Shown one piece after another: positions 1 to 10,780 of a DNA stretch of 64,000 nucleotides. Position 1 is the first letter of the stretch; the number at the start of each line of letters is the position of its first letter. The DNA comes from Uloborus plumipes. Its lineage: Eukaryota; Arthropoda; Arachnida; Araneae; Uloboridae. The DNA lies in contig JAXGGA010004662.1 of assembly GCA_038373865.1 (NCBI GenBank), positions 1 to 64,000 on the forward strand, given 5' to 3'. Position numbers and translations under genes: made by a program. The notes below the pieces were generated by a model, which was given only the letters and a program-made list of their open reading frames with translations, did no database searches and was not told the origin of the DNA.

Positions 1-430
1 AAGAAACTAAATTGGATATCATGAAGGATAAACCAAAACTCGCGAAAAGAAACTTTTCATAATAAAGGATGATGGAGGTTTATCATTAAAATGTGTTTCT
101 CTCTCTCTCTCTCTTTCAGAGATGAGTTGAATACCTAACTAAAGGTACCCGGCCCCATCCAACTCGTTTTTAAATCTGTAATTCAATCCAGATATTGTTT
201 TAAAAAAATGTAAATACATCATATGTGAAGTAGGATTCCCGAGGAAGAAAATCCGGCTTAAAGTTCCATTTAGGGAGTAAAAAAAATATTTCAAAACTTT
301 AACAAACATTACTTGAAAATATGTATTAAACTAAAAAAAAAAAATCAAACATATTTGAGTAAAAGAGATCAGGATGTCTGAAAAATGTACCTTATAGAAT
401 TCAAACAATGAACGTAGTTGTTAAAGAAAG
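1..430. other. AT-rich spacer
   Basis: No coding region or TE terminus seen. It contains a short (CT)n microsatellite near 97-115 and poly(A) runs. Confidence 0.4.
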
Positions 431-434
431 GTTG

Positions 435-660
435 CTCAAATTTGTCTAAAGCAGAGTTGGTAGTCGAAGACCTAAAAATTCCAAGCGTCGGAGTCGGTCA
501 TTTACTCTCAAAGTCCGTGATCTGCCAGGACTGCGGAGTCAAATTTGGAGTTGGACAGATTTTAGGGTAAAGGAGTCAGACTAGGATGATCGAAAATTCC
601 CAAAACTCCCAGAGTCGGAGTTGGAGCCGGTCATCTCCATTCCAACTCCGCGGCCTTGGT
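435..660. repeat. GAGTCGG-rich dispersed repeat
   Basis: Irregular reiterations of the hexamer GGAGTC and variants such as GAGTCGGAGTTGGAG. The same motif recurs near 31390-31415 and 34457-34485, inside the 5'-side unique regions of two Helentron-like copies. It is a dispersed simple-type repeat with no coding signal; its TE origin is not resolved. Confidence 0.5.
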
Positions 661-716
661 ACAGAGTTAAATGAGCCAATATATTTCGGTGTATCAACGA
701 CGATTTTCTAATAGCA

Positions 717-741
717 GCAATATATATATATATATATATAA
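717..741. repeat. (TA)n microsatellite
   Basis: About ten TA units directly outside the left arm of the reverse-transcriptase palindrome. A comparable (TA)n tract borders the right arm near 2509-2535. Confidence 0.85.
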
Positions 742-824
742 AATAACAGAATTGTAGGAAGAAAAACGAAGAGACCACACCAAAAGCCCATAGATGCGCA
801 AAGCAGCTAAACTACAAAGCCAAG

Positions 825-1541
825 TATATAAAACAACAAATAAAAAATAATAATAATGAAATAGAAAATGGCACAGTAGGAGAAGTGAAAGGAGAAAGGT
901 TGAATCCAGAGCTCATCAGCCGTGGGGGATTCAAGAGTGGTCGAAAGACCAAAAAATTTAAAAATAACTATAGAGAGGATGTTTTAGTTCAAAGTATGCA
1001 GTCTACAGATCATCATTGGGCAAAAGCACCAATGTGAGCCTGCAAACCGTACATTAGAACAAAAACCTAAAACTAAAAGCAGGGGTTTCGCCTCGACCGA
1101 TTAGGAATAAAATTCCCAAAAACCGGCCACCCACAGGACGGTCCTGCTGTGAAAATCAAAACATCTCACCTGAAGTTCCGCGCGACAAAATCCAAAATCA
1201 TATCCAGCAAATCAGGAGGCAGTCCAGTTGTCAAAATAAAAATGTAAGGTAAATCCGTGTCCAAAAAACAAATCCTAATACGTTCCAGTCTCCATTTACA
1301 CGTGCTCAAAAAATATCCATCTCTGCAATCCAAATGGTTTCTTCCAGCGATTTCATACGATTGAACAGTTAAACAGTTACAGTGAAGCAAAGTCGTTATT
1401 GAAGGTTATACTTGAGCAAACATTTTTAATTAGATTTTTTGGAAAATTGTTGTCAAATAGTTTATTTTTAAGAAGAGAAAATTCTAAATTAAAAGCAGTT
1501 TCAGTGTTACAAATTCTTTTAATTCGCAAGGCTTGTGAAAT
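825..1541 (-). mobile_element. Left arm of RT-element palindrome
   Basis: This 717-bp segment is the reverse complement of 1797-2513, with a centre of symmetry at about 1669. Reading the minus strand it carries the end of a reverse-transcriptase-like ORF and then a 3' untranslated tail ending in (TA)n. The 74-codon and roughly 48-codon open frames in the two arms encode the same peptides, so the arms are nearly identical. It is a truncated copy of the element in the right arm, joined head to head. Confidence 0.85.
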
Positions 1542-1961
1542 AGATACATTGATGATCTTCTATGCATTAATTTTTCCAATTTCTCTGAGCTCAGCAAAAC
1601 TATTTATCATAACTCCTTAACGCTTAAAAAAACCAGTCATAATCAAAAGTTTTTTAATTTCCTGGACATTAACATAGAAATTGGCTCCTTCTGTTACACT
1701 ACGATCTATGATAAAAGACGTGAATTCCAATTCAAAGTCAATAGCCTACAAGATTATAATTCCTGCCTTAGCAAAAAAGTTTTCATTGGCATCATTATTT
1801 CACAAGCCTTGCGAATTAAAAGAATTTGTAACACTGAAACTGCTTTTAATTTAGAATTTTCTCTTCTTAAAAATAAACTATTTGACAACAATTTTCCAAA
1901 AAATCTAATTAAAAATGTTTGCTCAAGTATAACCTTCAATAACGACTTTGCTTCACTGTAA
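1539..1961 (+). pseudogene. Reverse transcriptase, C-terminal fragment (YIDD)
   Basis: A 140-codon open frame begins just after an in-frame TGA at 1536-1538 and stops at TAA 1959-1961. It starts with RYIDDLL, the catalytic motif C of reverse transcriptases (two aspartates). About 45 residues later comes FLDINIEIG, then IYDKRREFQFKV, and a tail with ISQALRIKRIC and FNLEF. This spacing fits the palm/thumb end of a non-LTR-type reverse transcriptase. The motif order resembles Penelope-like enzymes, which also form inverted copies, but the class is not settled. Everything before motif C is missing, because the frame enters at the loop of the palindrome. There is no start codon, so this is a 5'-truncated retroelement and not a functional gene. 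Confidence 0.7.
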
Positions 1962-2502
1962 CTGTTTAACTGTTCAATCGTATGAAATCGCTGGAAGAAA
2001 CCATTTGGATTGCAGAGATGGATATTTTTTGAGCACGTGTAAATGGAGACTGGAACGTATTAGGATTTGTTTTTTGGACACGGATTTACCTTACATTTTT
2101 ATTTTGACAACTGGACTGCCTCCTGATTTGCTGGATATGATTTTGGATTTTGTCGCGCGGAACTTCAGGTGAGATGTTTTGATTTTCACAGCAGGACCGT
2201 CCTGTGGGTGGCCGGTTTTTGGGAATTTTATTCCTAATCGGTCGAGGCGAAACCCCTGCTTTTAGTTTTAGGTTTTTGTTCTAATGTACGGTTTGCAGGC
2301 TCACATTGGTGCTTTTGCCCAATGATGATCTGTAGACTGCATACTTTGAACTAAAACATCCTCTCTATAGTTATTTTTAAATTTTTTGGTCTTTCGACCA
2401 CTCTTGAATCCCCCACGGCTGATGAGCTCTGGATTCAACCTTTCTCCTTTCACTTCTCCTACTGTGCCATTTTCTATTTCATTATTATTATTTTTTATTT
2501 GT

Positions 2503-2513
<11 letters not shown>
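1797..2513 (+). mobile_element. Right arm of RT-element palindrome (3' end of retroelement)
   Basis: Holds the last about 55 RT codons, the stop at 1959-1961 and about 550 bp of 3' tail ending in a (TA)n tract near 2509-2535. The 257-bp loop (1542-1796) belongs only to this copy, making it the longer of the two head-to-head copies. The tail also holds a small 74-codon open frame (1948-2172), which I regard as non-coding. Confidence 0.8.
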
Positions 2514-2534
<21 letters not shown>

Positions 2535-2535
2535 T

Positions 2536-3060
2536 TCGTTCTTGGTACACTTAATATTCCTTTGCCCAAATAACAAATACACCTGTTTAAGAATTAAAAC
2601 ATTGACTGACAACGAGATATGGCTTAAATGTAAAAAGAAAGTAAGTTAAAGTAAAGACGAATTAAAAACTTCTTTCAAACTGTTGAGTAAAGCGACAGAA
2701 AAGCGGTCACAGTCGCCAACGGGCGAACATTTCACTAAAAATGGCTACCAAAAATGGAATGGCGACAATGGGTTTCTTTATTTGGTGAAAATCACATGCA
2801 ATAATAAAATATTCTCGTTGTATGCTCATATCTTTAAATTAAAATAAAGTATGTTAATTGAGCTTTGTTTTGTTGTTTTTGTACAACATCGTAATCTCTT
2901 ATATTACTAACAAAAATAGGTTATTTACTTTATTGCGCTGCGTGTATACTGTTTTTTATGGCAGCCAAAAGTACAAAAGTGGCTGCCACTTTTTGTGACT
3001 CTGGTAGCCAGTGGCTACTATTCAGAATTCCTAGATTAGAACTTTATTGTTGAAGCATTA
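2536..3060. other. AT-rich spacer
   Basis: No gene found. A short palindrome GTAGCCAGTGGCTAC lies near 3004-3018, next to repeats of a TGGCTGCC/TGGCTACC motif; this may be a decayed MITE end but no partner terminus is convincing. Confidence 0.35.
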
Positions 3061-3334
3061 AATTTCATTGATTCCAAATGTATATACATGTGTTTTTGGA
3101 ATAGAAATATTTTAACTCCAGGCTCCCTCTCCCCCCCTCCCAACATGTAAGTAAACAAAAACAGGAACAACAAATAAAATAAATGAAATATGCAAAACAT
3201 TCCCGAAAAAAAAAAAAATTCAAATGTTCAAAAAAAAAAAAAAATTCAAGTTTCGTGAAATTATTTAAAAAAGGGGTAACAGACCCCCCTCTTGGGATTA
3301 TTCGAATGCAACTACAAAGGGAGGTGCACAACTA

Positions 3335-3621
3335 GACCCCTTCAGAGCCTAAATAACAAACTAGAAACTTCTACGGCATACAGTTTTTGAGTTAAGCGAC
3401 ATCTATACATACAGACGTATATGCAGACGATACGAGAAAACTCGTCGTAATTAGTTCGGGAAAGGTAGGAATGGATTTTTCGGCTGTTTATATGTTGGTA
3501 GGTACATATGCACGTGCTGATAGGTCGAAAAAACTTCTCAACATTCATTCGGGAGAAAAAAATCAAAATTTAGACCGAAATTTGAGTGATTTTTTTTTAT
3601 CGTGATCATAATACTTCCTAA
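3335..3621. mobile_element. Possible terminal fragment of another Helitron-like family
   Basis: A (ACATACAGACGTA)-like microsatellite is followed by AT-rich DNA ending in the hairpin ACTTCC-TAAAA-GGAAGT (about 3605-3621). The next element starts directly after it. Microsatellite plus terminal hairpin matches the layout of the better-defined Helentron-like elements in this window, but the other end was not found. Confidence 0.35.
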
Positions 3622-3631
3622 AAGGAAGTTA

Positions 3632-4677
3632 AACAAGAAGTTCTGTCAAGAACTAAACGAGCCTACTTTCCCGTACATCGACATCGGCATTCTAGCATCT
3701 AGACTGTTCACTTAAAAATTATTAGGTGGAGAAAGGTTGCTTTAACGGTTCAATGTTGAACGAAAAAATGTTCAGATTGAAAATTTAAATACGGTAATGA
3801 AGTATCCGTGCCGAGATCTTTCGAAAAAAAAAAAGTTTGTTTAAATCGGACTGTTCACTCAAAAGTTATTAGGGGTGAGAGCTTGTTTTAACGGTTTAAT
3901 GTTGAACGAAAAATCGTTCAAATCGAAAATGAGATACGGGAATGAAGTATTCTTGATAAGATCTTTCGAACAAAAAAAAGTTTATTCAATTCGGACAGTT
4001 GACTTAAAAAATATTAGGTGGGGAAAGGTTTCTTGAACGATTCAATGTTGAATCAAAAATGTTCAAATTTAAAATTTAAATACGGTAATAAAATATCCCT
4101 GCCGAGATGCTTCGAAAAAAAAATTGTTTAAATCGGACTGTTCACTCAAAAGTTATTAGGGGTGACAGCTTGTTTGAACGGTTCAATGTTGAACGAAAAA
4201 TTGCTCAAATCGAAAATGTAGATACGGGAATGAAGTATCCTTGAAAAGATCTTTCGAACAAAAAAAAGTTTGTTCAAATCGGACTGTTCATTCAAAAGTT
4301 AGTATCGAGGGACCGGTTGTTTGAACGGCTCAAAATTGAACCAAAAATTGTTCAAATCAAAAAAATCAAATATGAGAATGAGCTGTACTCGCCGAGATCT
4401 TTCCAACAAAAAAAAGTTTGTCCAAATCGGAATGTTCATTCAAAAGTTATTAGGGGGGGACAGACAGACCGACCGACCGACCGACCGACAGACCGACACA
4501 CAAATTCCCCATCTCAATACCCTACTTTCAAATTTGTAATTTTTCGATATTCATTTTACCTCTTTATTTTTTTAACTTGGCGATATTTTTTGGACTTGGC
4601 GATATTTTTTAGATGCATTAAGCTACTTTTAATGCTTTTTTCGTCTTTCTTTTATTTTTAACGGGAAAGTAGGCTAA
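3632..4677 (-). mobile_element. Helentron-like non-autonomous element, family 1, copy 1
   Basis: The two ends share inverted AGCCTACTTTCCCGT / ACGGGAAAGTAGGCT. The left copy lies about 28 bp inside the end and the right copy is at the extreme end. Outside the left inverted repeat is a hairpin AGTTCT-GTCA-AGAACT. The core is about six diverged copies of a ~130-160-bp repeat with the signature GGTTCAATGTTGAACGAAAA, then a (GACC/GACA)n tract at 4460-4500, then an AT-rich tail with GGCGATATTTTTT. Subterminal inverted repeats, a ~150-bp core satellite and a GTCY-type microsatellite match the known DINE-1/HINE, mini-me and oyster pearl architecture of non-autonomous Helentrons. No Rep/helicase is encoded. 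Confidence 0.7.
4458..4502. repeat. (GACC/GACA)n microsatellite in family-1 element
   Basis: Tandem GACAGACA then GACC repeats and ACACAAA. Equivalent tracts occur in the other family-1 copies near 32577-32596, 33520-33550 and 35208-35232. Confidence 0.85.
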
Positions 4678-4889
4678 AAAGGACAACATTCAAAGTAAGA
4701 ACGATTTCTGTACAATACTTGACAAAAAAATTCCCATTATAATCTGATGATACAAAAACTAAACCCTTTTCCCGAACGATTTAGCTTAGTTTTTGCACCC
4801 ATCTGATCCCCGTAAAACGACGGACAAGGTCACATCAGTTCATTGCATTCAACTTTAACTCTAATTTTTCAAACATAAAAATCTCTAAA

Positions 4890-5030
4890 ATGATTACACA
4901 GAGCATGGCACTTGTCTCATTCATATTTCTGAACTTATTCCAAAGTCACGTTAACTCTTTTAACACTTGTCGTTACGAGAACACATTAACCCAATTTTTC
5001 CTTTGCACGAAATGCGTAAAATACATTTGA
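4890..5030 (+). CDS. Candidate short secreted-peptide ORF (speculative)
   Basis: A 46-residue open frame from ATG 4890 to TGA 5028-5030. The first ~22 residues form a hydrophobic stretch (SMALVSFIFLNLF) ending in a small-residue context (HVNS), like a signal peptide. The remainder has three cysteines spaced C-x11-C-x2-C. The frame could end in a splice donor at the GTAAAA inside it (about 5015). There is no homology I recognise, no clear TATA box and no partner exon. By length alone such a frame can arise by chance in AT-rich DNA, so treat it as a candidate only. Confidence 0.2.
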   Translation: MITQSMALVSFIFLNLFQSHVNSFNTCRYENTLTQFFLCTKCVKYI

Positions 5031-5216
5031 CTCACGGAATCGGAAAAAACGTCGCTCCCTACAGACACGTGAAAGTATCATTGTTGTAAATTAAAAACAA
5101 AAAGCGAAGTGAAAGGCGGCATCACATCAAGTGCGTTCAACCCAGCCCAAAAGGCTGCCAAGGCCGAAAATCCGCATCGGGCTCAGCCCCGACCTCGATT
5201 TATGCATCTCATGTGA

Positions 5217-6080
5217 GAGCCGGAAAATGGAAGGTCGGGCAGGGGGAACAACCGAATCCAGGGCCCTTTCTGACTGCTCGTTCTGTGTCTGAAAGTGAAG
5301 AGTAAATATTTCTTTTGACGGATAGATTCTTTGTCGTTGAGGGAGGGCAATGAATTGAAAGAAAACTGTTCTGTGGCTAGGGAGATAATTAATTAAAGCA
5401 AACCACAACATCCTAATGGTGCCAAATTAATCAATTTAGAACATCTAATTTGAAATATATTTTACAGAAAGTATTTTGGGAGTCGGAAAATGGAAGGTCG
5501 GGCAGGGGTAACAATCGAATCCAGGGCTCTTTCTGATGACTGCTTATTCTGTGTCTGAAAGTGAAGAGTGAAAATATTTCTTTTGACGGATAGATTCTTT
5601 GTTTTTGAGGGAAGACAAGGAATTGAAAGAAAACTGTTCTGTGCGAGGGAGATAATTAATTAAAGGAAATAAGAACATGATAATGGTACCAAATTAATCA
5701 ATTTAGAACTCCTAATTTTAAATATATTTTAGAGAAAGTATTTTAGGAGTCGGAAAATGGAAGGTCGACAAGAGGAAGAACCCAATACAGGGTCTTCCAC
5801 TAATTTCTGTGTTTAAAATTGAAGAGTGCAAAAATTTCTTCTGACGCATATATGTTCTTTACTTTGTCGTAGAGGAAGGGGAGGAGAATTGTGGCAATTA
5901 AACTGTTCTGTGCAAGAATGAAAATTAAAGGACGGTAAACTACTTTCTTCTAACGATTGCAACTGAATCAGTTTAGAATGCAATTAGTCTAAAATATATT
6001 TTAGCGAAATTATTTTAGGAGTCAAATAAAGAAAGGTTGAAAAATGGGAACAACTGAAACCAGGGAACTTCGATGCTTTT
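5217..6080. repeat. Decayed ~267-bp tandem array, part 1
   Basis: The marker GAGTCGGAAAATGGAAGGTC (or variants) recurs at about 5217, 5480, 5747 and 6019, spacings of 263, 267 and 272 bp. Each unit continues with GTGTCTGAAAGTGAAGAGT, then GGATAGATTCTTTG, then AACTGTTCTGTG. Divergence increases to the right. A 94-codon minus-strand open frame across the first unit (5127-5411) is not conserved in the others, so I do not call it a gene. Confidence 0.8.
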
Positions 6081-6639
6081 TTCAAAACAAATACGTCATT
6101 CCTTTGTACACATTCGACTAATATATTAAATTTAACAAATTATGGGATGATGTCGGTAAACGAGGTGAGTGCTTAATTGTTGCTCTCAGTGTTTGTTAAA
6201 ATCAGTGCATTAGACAATCCTTCACGTATCAACATACAATTTTGATACATAGAGAAAAATATAGTAATTTTTTAGAACATGACAAAGCAAGAAAAGTAAA
6301 AGCAAAATTTCATTCCTTTTATTTTTCCCCTTTCCCAGTAAAAAGCTTGTTTGATCGCGAAAGTTCAATGTCCATTACATTTATAGTTTCACAAATGATA
6401 AGAATTTTTAAAGAGTTTGTCCAAAGAGAAGATGTTCAGGGTCAATTGAAATAGAAACAAGCTCTGTAATTTTCCGTTTAGCTGCAGGAAGAGAAGATAT
6501 CTAGAAGCCAATTACCAGAAGAACGAAAATGGAATTAAACAGCCTGAGTGCAATTATGAATGAAATGCTGAGAATTTTCCGTATAGACTGGCATTTGCAG
6601 AAATTAGAAATTCTTAGATAGTATTTTTCTGAATAGGAT

Positions 6640-7430
6640 GGGAAAGGTCAGGACAATGGTCAGGTTGGAACACTACTTTGTGTCTATTTTATTTAATGGA
6701 ATCAATTTCATTTTAGATCGGATTTTATAAATTTCTCTTCCTGTTAGAGTTGTGTGTCGGAAAATAAAGAGTTAAAAGATTTTGTTTGACCTACAGATTA
6801 TTTTCCGCACAGGAAGGAAAAGAGGACATTAAACTGTTGCAGCGCTGTTGGGAGGGTTTGAGCTCAACCATTCCCCCAAGGACATTAGTTTCAACAAATT
6901 GCCAATCCTAACACGGTAGTTGATAAACATGTAAGGACTGCTATGACCTCCCCCCCCCCCCCCCCGCAGGAAGTTAAGTTTTGACTGCACTAAAAGACAG
7001 CTACAATTAAACTGCCCTGCGCGAATAAAAATTAGAATCATTTTCGAGTGCAAATCACAATATCCAAATGATGCCAACTGAGTAAGTTGAAAGTATTTTG
7101 AGAGTCGGGGATTGGAAGGTCGGGCAAGGGGAACAACCGAAGTCAGGGCTCTTGGAATGCTTTTTATGTCTGAATGTTAATCGAGTAAAGATTTGATCTG
7201 ACTTAAACTCATCAAGATAGGGAGGAGGAGAGCAAGCCGGTACAACTGTAATTAACTATTTCTACACGAATGATTCCAGTTGGACTCATTCTCAAATGTA
7301 AATTGCATTACTCTAATGTTGCCAACAGAACCAGTGTAGAATTCGTAAGCTGAATTATCAGAAAGCTTTGAGAGCCAGCAAAATAGAAAGTTCAAGCAGT
7401 TAAACTACTCACTACTGATAATGAGAACTC
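6640..7430. repeat. Decayed ~267-bp tandem array, part 2
   Basis: More diverged units of the same family. GTGTCGGAAAATAAAGAG (about 6754), GAGTCGGGGATTGGAAGGTC (about 7102) and GAGAGCCAGCAAAATAGAAAG (about 7371) lie at the expected phase. The region between 6080 and 6640 may hold lost or interrupted units. A poly(C) tract lies at about 6951-6965. Confidence 0.6.
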
Positions 7431-7434
7431 TTGG

Positions 7435-7706
7435 CAAGGGCGGATCCAGAAAAGCTTCAAAGGAGGGGCGATTTATTCCTTTTTTACAAACTTTTTCCAT
7501 ATTGGTTTACAAATATTGATAACAAAGGTTTCGGACTTCAATTCCCAAACATTTCCGGAAGAGAGCCCCAAACCTTCTTCCCCCACCTTCATTGAAACTC
7601 GTATAATATTTCCTTTTTAGAACTTCAATGTTGAAAAATCAATGGTGAAGAGTCCCCCAAGGGACGGGCGATCGATATCGTGGCAATTCCTTTATATCCA
7701 TCCCTG
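7435..7706. mobile_element. hAT-type MITE
   Basis: Begins CAAGGGCGGATCCAG and ends CATCCCTG, with flanking 8-mers ACTCTTGG (7427-7434) and ACTCTTAG (7707-7714), a 7/8 match to the 8-bp duplication typical of hAT. It is 272 bp long without coding capacity. An isolated end of a related repeat, TAGATCCGCCCTTG, lies at about 19689-19702. Confidence 0.65.
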
Positions 7707-7984
7707 ACTCTTAGTAGGATGTTCCACATGCAAAAATGTTACTAAAGCTCTTATTCGGACTTCTACTATCCGAACCATGCCATATCCAAACTAGAGATCT
7801 AAACGGAATGAGACGTAGTTGGCAGTGAACCTTATAACCTTTATTTTTGCAACTGATTCATCTGTTTTAGTAGAGTATAAGAACATTTTTTATTAAATTT
7901 GAGGGAACAAAGTGTAACGTTCAAAAAACATTAGCTCAAAAAATTTCTAATGGCAAATTCTGAGCTAATCTTGAAATTAAGAAA

Positions 7985-8150
7985 AAATATTGCTTCAGTA
8001 GGACAGGAGGTATTTGGAATAGTTTACCGGAAGCTGCTATTGCTTGCAATGAAGAGAATAGTTTTTAGAGAGCTCTTGATATTCACGGGCGATTGCTAAA
8101 TTACTTAAGACCAGCCGAGCTGAACCCCCTTTCAAGAAGTATAACATCAC
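7985..8150 (+). pseudogene. Non-LTR retrotransposon C-terminal scrap
   Basis: In one frame the sequence reads GGIWNSLPEAAI, then NSF, a stop, and RALDIHGRLL. The WNSLPE...NSFK.RLD pattern is the recognisable extreme C-terminus of many LINE-type reverse transcriptases. No upstream RT motifs remain and at least one stop interrupts the frame. Confidence 0.45.
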
Positions 8151-8940
8151 ACTTTTTTATAAGAATATGTTTATGAAAAATAGTGTAGCATGTGGCAAAG
8201 GGGTAGTTGGTACGGTGAAGTGTGAGTTTGTGACAAAAAGCGGGAGGGGGTCAAAAATACTGAAAAAACATGTGACATCATTTAAGGACAGCCCCTAACA
8301 GAAAACAGATCAAACTGCTTGCAGAAAGCCACCGGATATTCCACTTATTATCAGTAAGTCTAGAAAGAGGCAGATAACACGGTTTTAGGCCATATTTCTA
8401 TTTCTATGCAGCGATAAGCTAAGTTCCTTTCTTGATTAGCAATAATACGATCATATTTCTCTTGTCGAGTCAGAGCTAAATTTCTTACAGCCACAAAAAC
8501 GAACTTGTCGTAAAAATGCAATAATGGAAATGAATTCTTCACATAATTATAAGGGGGGGGGGGTCTCATTATTTTCTTAGAAATTACGCTCTTAGATAAT
8601 TTTTACGTAATCATGTACGAGATAATTTTGATTTTATGATCCGTAAATATTTCTGATTTCGCATTAATTCATAAATTTTATACAAAAAAAAAAAAAAAAA
8701 AAAATCCTCAGAATAAATCTTTGAATTAACTTTCGCTGTGTAAAGCTATTTCCTTTTAATAAATAATTGACTATAAGGGTTTTTCTACAAATATGGGAAT
8801 ATTTCTAACATGCAGATTCAAAAAATTAGTTTAAAATTTAAAATCTGAAAAAAATCAGCAAAGTACTTTATAAGTTGCATAATTAAAATAGAATGTCAGC
8901 AGAGCTTAAATGTCTGTATTTTATTGTATTTTTGCATTTT
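8151..8940. other. AT-rich spacer
   Basis: No gene found. It has a G10 tract near 8555 and an A22 tract near 8683-8704. Confidence 0.4.
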
Positions 8941-8949
8941 TATTTTTTT

Positions 8950-9535
8950 GAAGGCATATGTGAATGATAAAAAGGACATGTGGATGGCACAATGAGTATG
9001 TGAATAACACAATAAGTATGTGTGTGAATAACACAAACACAATAGGTATATTAATGAAATTTTGTAACATGTAAACTGTTAGACACAATTTTTAAATATT
9101 GTACTGTAATAGTTTGGCTTTTGATTCATCCACGTGTCTCATATTGGGGCATGTGAATGACAATAGAAAAAGGGCATGTGAATGACAAAATACAAGTAAT
9201 ATGTTCTCAAAAAGTCATATCTGAAAATTTTTCGGTTTAACTTCGAGTAAGAACCTGCAAATGTAAGATTTAGGACTATTCATCATCAAAAAATTTTTAT
9301 ATGTACATTTCACTTGCATTCTGTAGGCCATGTTAATGACAAAGATGAAAAACGCTTGCCTTGAAAGTTGAGTTTAGCTTGCTTTTTATCAAAAAGTAAT
9401 TGCAGAACAACCAAATTAATCTTCAGCCAGGAATAATAAAGTTCCATGCTTTATTTTAAGATGTGTTGCCAGATTTTTAAATAAAACATTTCAGAGAAGA
9501 ATATCTATACTTTTCAGACATGTAGATGACAGATA
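8950..9535. repeat. Cluster of CATGTGAATGACA-type motifs
   Basis: Variants of GGCATGTGAATGACAA occur at about 8953, 8975, 8996, 9016, 9149, 9172, 9328 and 9519, mostly in one orientation. This looks like the subterminal-repeat region of a DNA transposon whose termini I could not fix. Confidence 0.45.
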
Positions 9536-9549
9536 ATCGCTGGGACATA

Positions 9550-9729
9550 GGCAAGAATTCAAGTGAAACACGGACGATCGCAACTCACCAATGCAATCGC
9601 AAATTCCCAAATTTGGTTACGTTGCAATCGCTACGAGATGCGATTCTAATGTAATTCGACTTCCAGTAGCGATTGCAATTTGCGATCGCCTCGAAGCGAT
9701 TGCAATGGTGTTTCACTTGAATTCAGCCC
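9550..9729. mobile_element. 180-bp MITE with 3-bp TSD (PIF-like)
   Basis: The ends are inverted: GGCAAGAATTCAAGTGAAAC at left and, as reverse complement, GGGCTGAATTCAAGTGAAAC at right. Flanking ATA at 9547-9549 and 9730-9732 is a 3-bp duplication. The interior has repeated GCAATCGCTA/GCGATTGCAA motifs. The same family occurs as a tandem pair at 42792-43400. Confidence 0.75.
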
Positions 9730-9732
9730 ATA

Positions 9733-10780
9733 GTTTAGATTAACTTTTAGAGATATTATTTTCACATTATTTTACTCTTTTTGTGATTTACATCTTGCAC
9801 ACGTTCACATTTATAAATAAAAAACTCTTGAGAAAATTTTTTAAATCTATATTCCATTGATTGTGAAAATTGCACCTATGGGACAGGGCATCTGGATCAC
9901 ATTTCAATGCAATATTTTATTTTTAAATGAATGATAATTAATTATTGATTTTTGTTGATAATCAGAATTATAGAACAAAAGACGTATAAATATATTCTCA
10001 AAATAGTTTTTTATTAAATTAAAAACAAAAAGAGCAATCAGTATGGAACAAAAATTTGCCCATTTTTGTAGAATCACCCCATATATACAGAAATCTATAT
10101 CTACTAATATATACAGCAGTACCCATATACAGCAGTAACTACTTTTCTGTTCCACGAAATTTCAGTTATTTCGCAAAACGAAATATTTTTGACCGATCTC
10201 TAAAAAGATTCTACGAAAGTCGATTTCCAGCACAGCTTCAAAGCATGAGGAAATATTTTCAAATATTTCTCTAGCGACGAAGACTGAAGTTATTTCAAGT
10301 ATGTCGCAGACGCAGTGAGTAAAGGCAAGAATAGCAATCGAAAAAAAAATGTTGTAAGGTCGTTGGGTAGAGGCAAAGATGTGAAAGTATACATTTAGAA
10401 GCTGTGTCAGAAATAGAATTAAATTCAAGCAGACAGTTCTTTCCGGAACAATTGGTTCATTGCTGTTCAATGAACTTGGCACTTTTCAATCGTAGCATTA
10501 ATTCACTTTGCGCTCAATGCTGCACCACCATTTTTTTCATGAAGGTTTTCCTTTTATTGTGACTTCAAAGGGAGATATGGACAAAAATAGTTTTATTTAA
10601 TGAACGATGGTCAAAAATAACTCATAACGCAAAAAAATAGTTAATTTTTCAGTTAATAGTTAATTGAATGTTTTTTTTTTTCTAAAAGAATAACATCGCA
10701 AATTACCTCTTATGAGATAATTTTCAGAACTCGAAAGCTACTCGCAGAATGAAAAAATGCATTATGGATCAAATGAGCAC
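9733..10780. other. AT-rich spacer
   Basis: No TE terminus or gene recognised. Overlapping open frames on both strands at 9904-10482 have no recognisable motifs and look like chance. Confidence 0.35.

Noticed and set aside
1166..2172. Duplicated 74-codon frame as a conserved gene pair
   Set aside because: Identity is due to the palindrome arms; the sequence is the 3' tail of the retroelement.
5127..5411. 94-codon minus-strand frame
   Set aside because: Lies across the junction of the first tandem-array unit; the frame is not kept in neighbouring units and shows no known motif.
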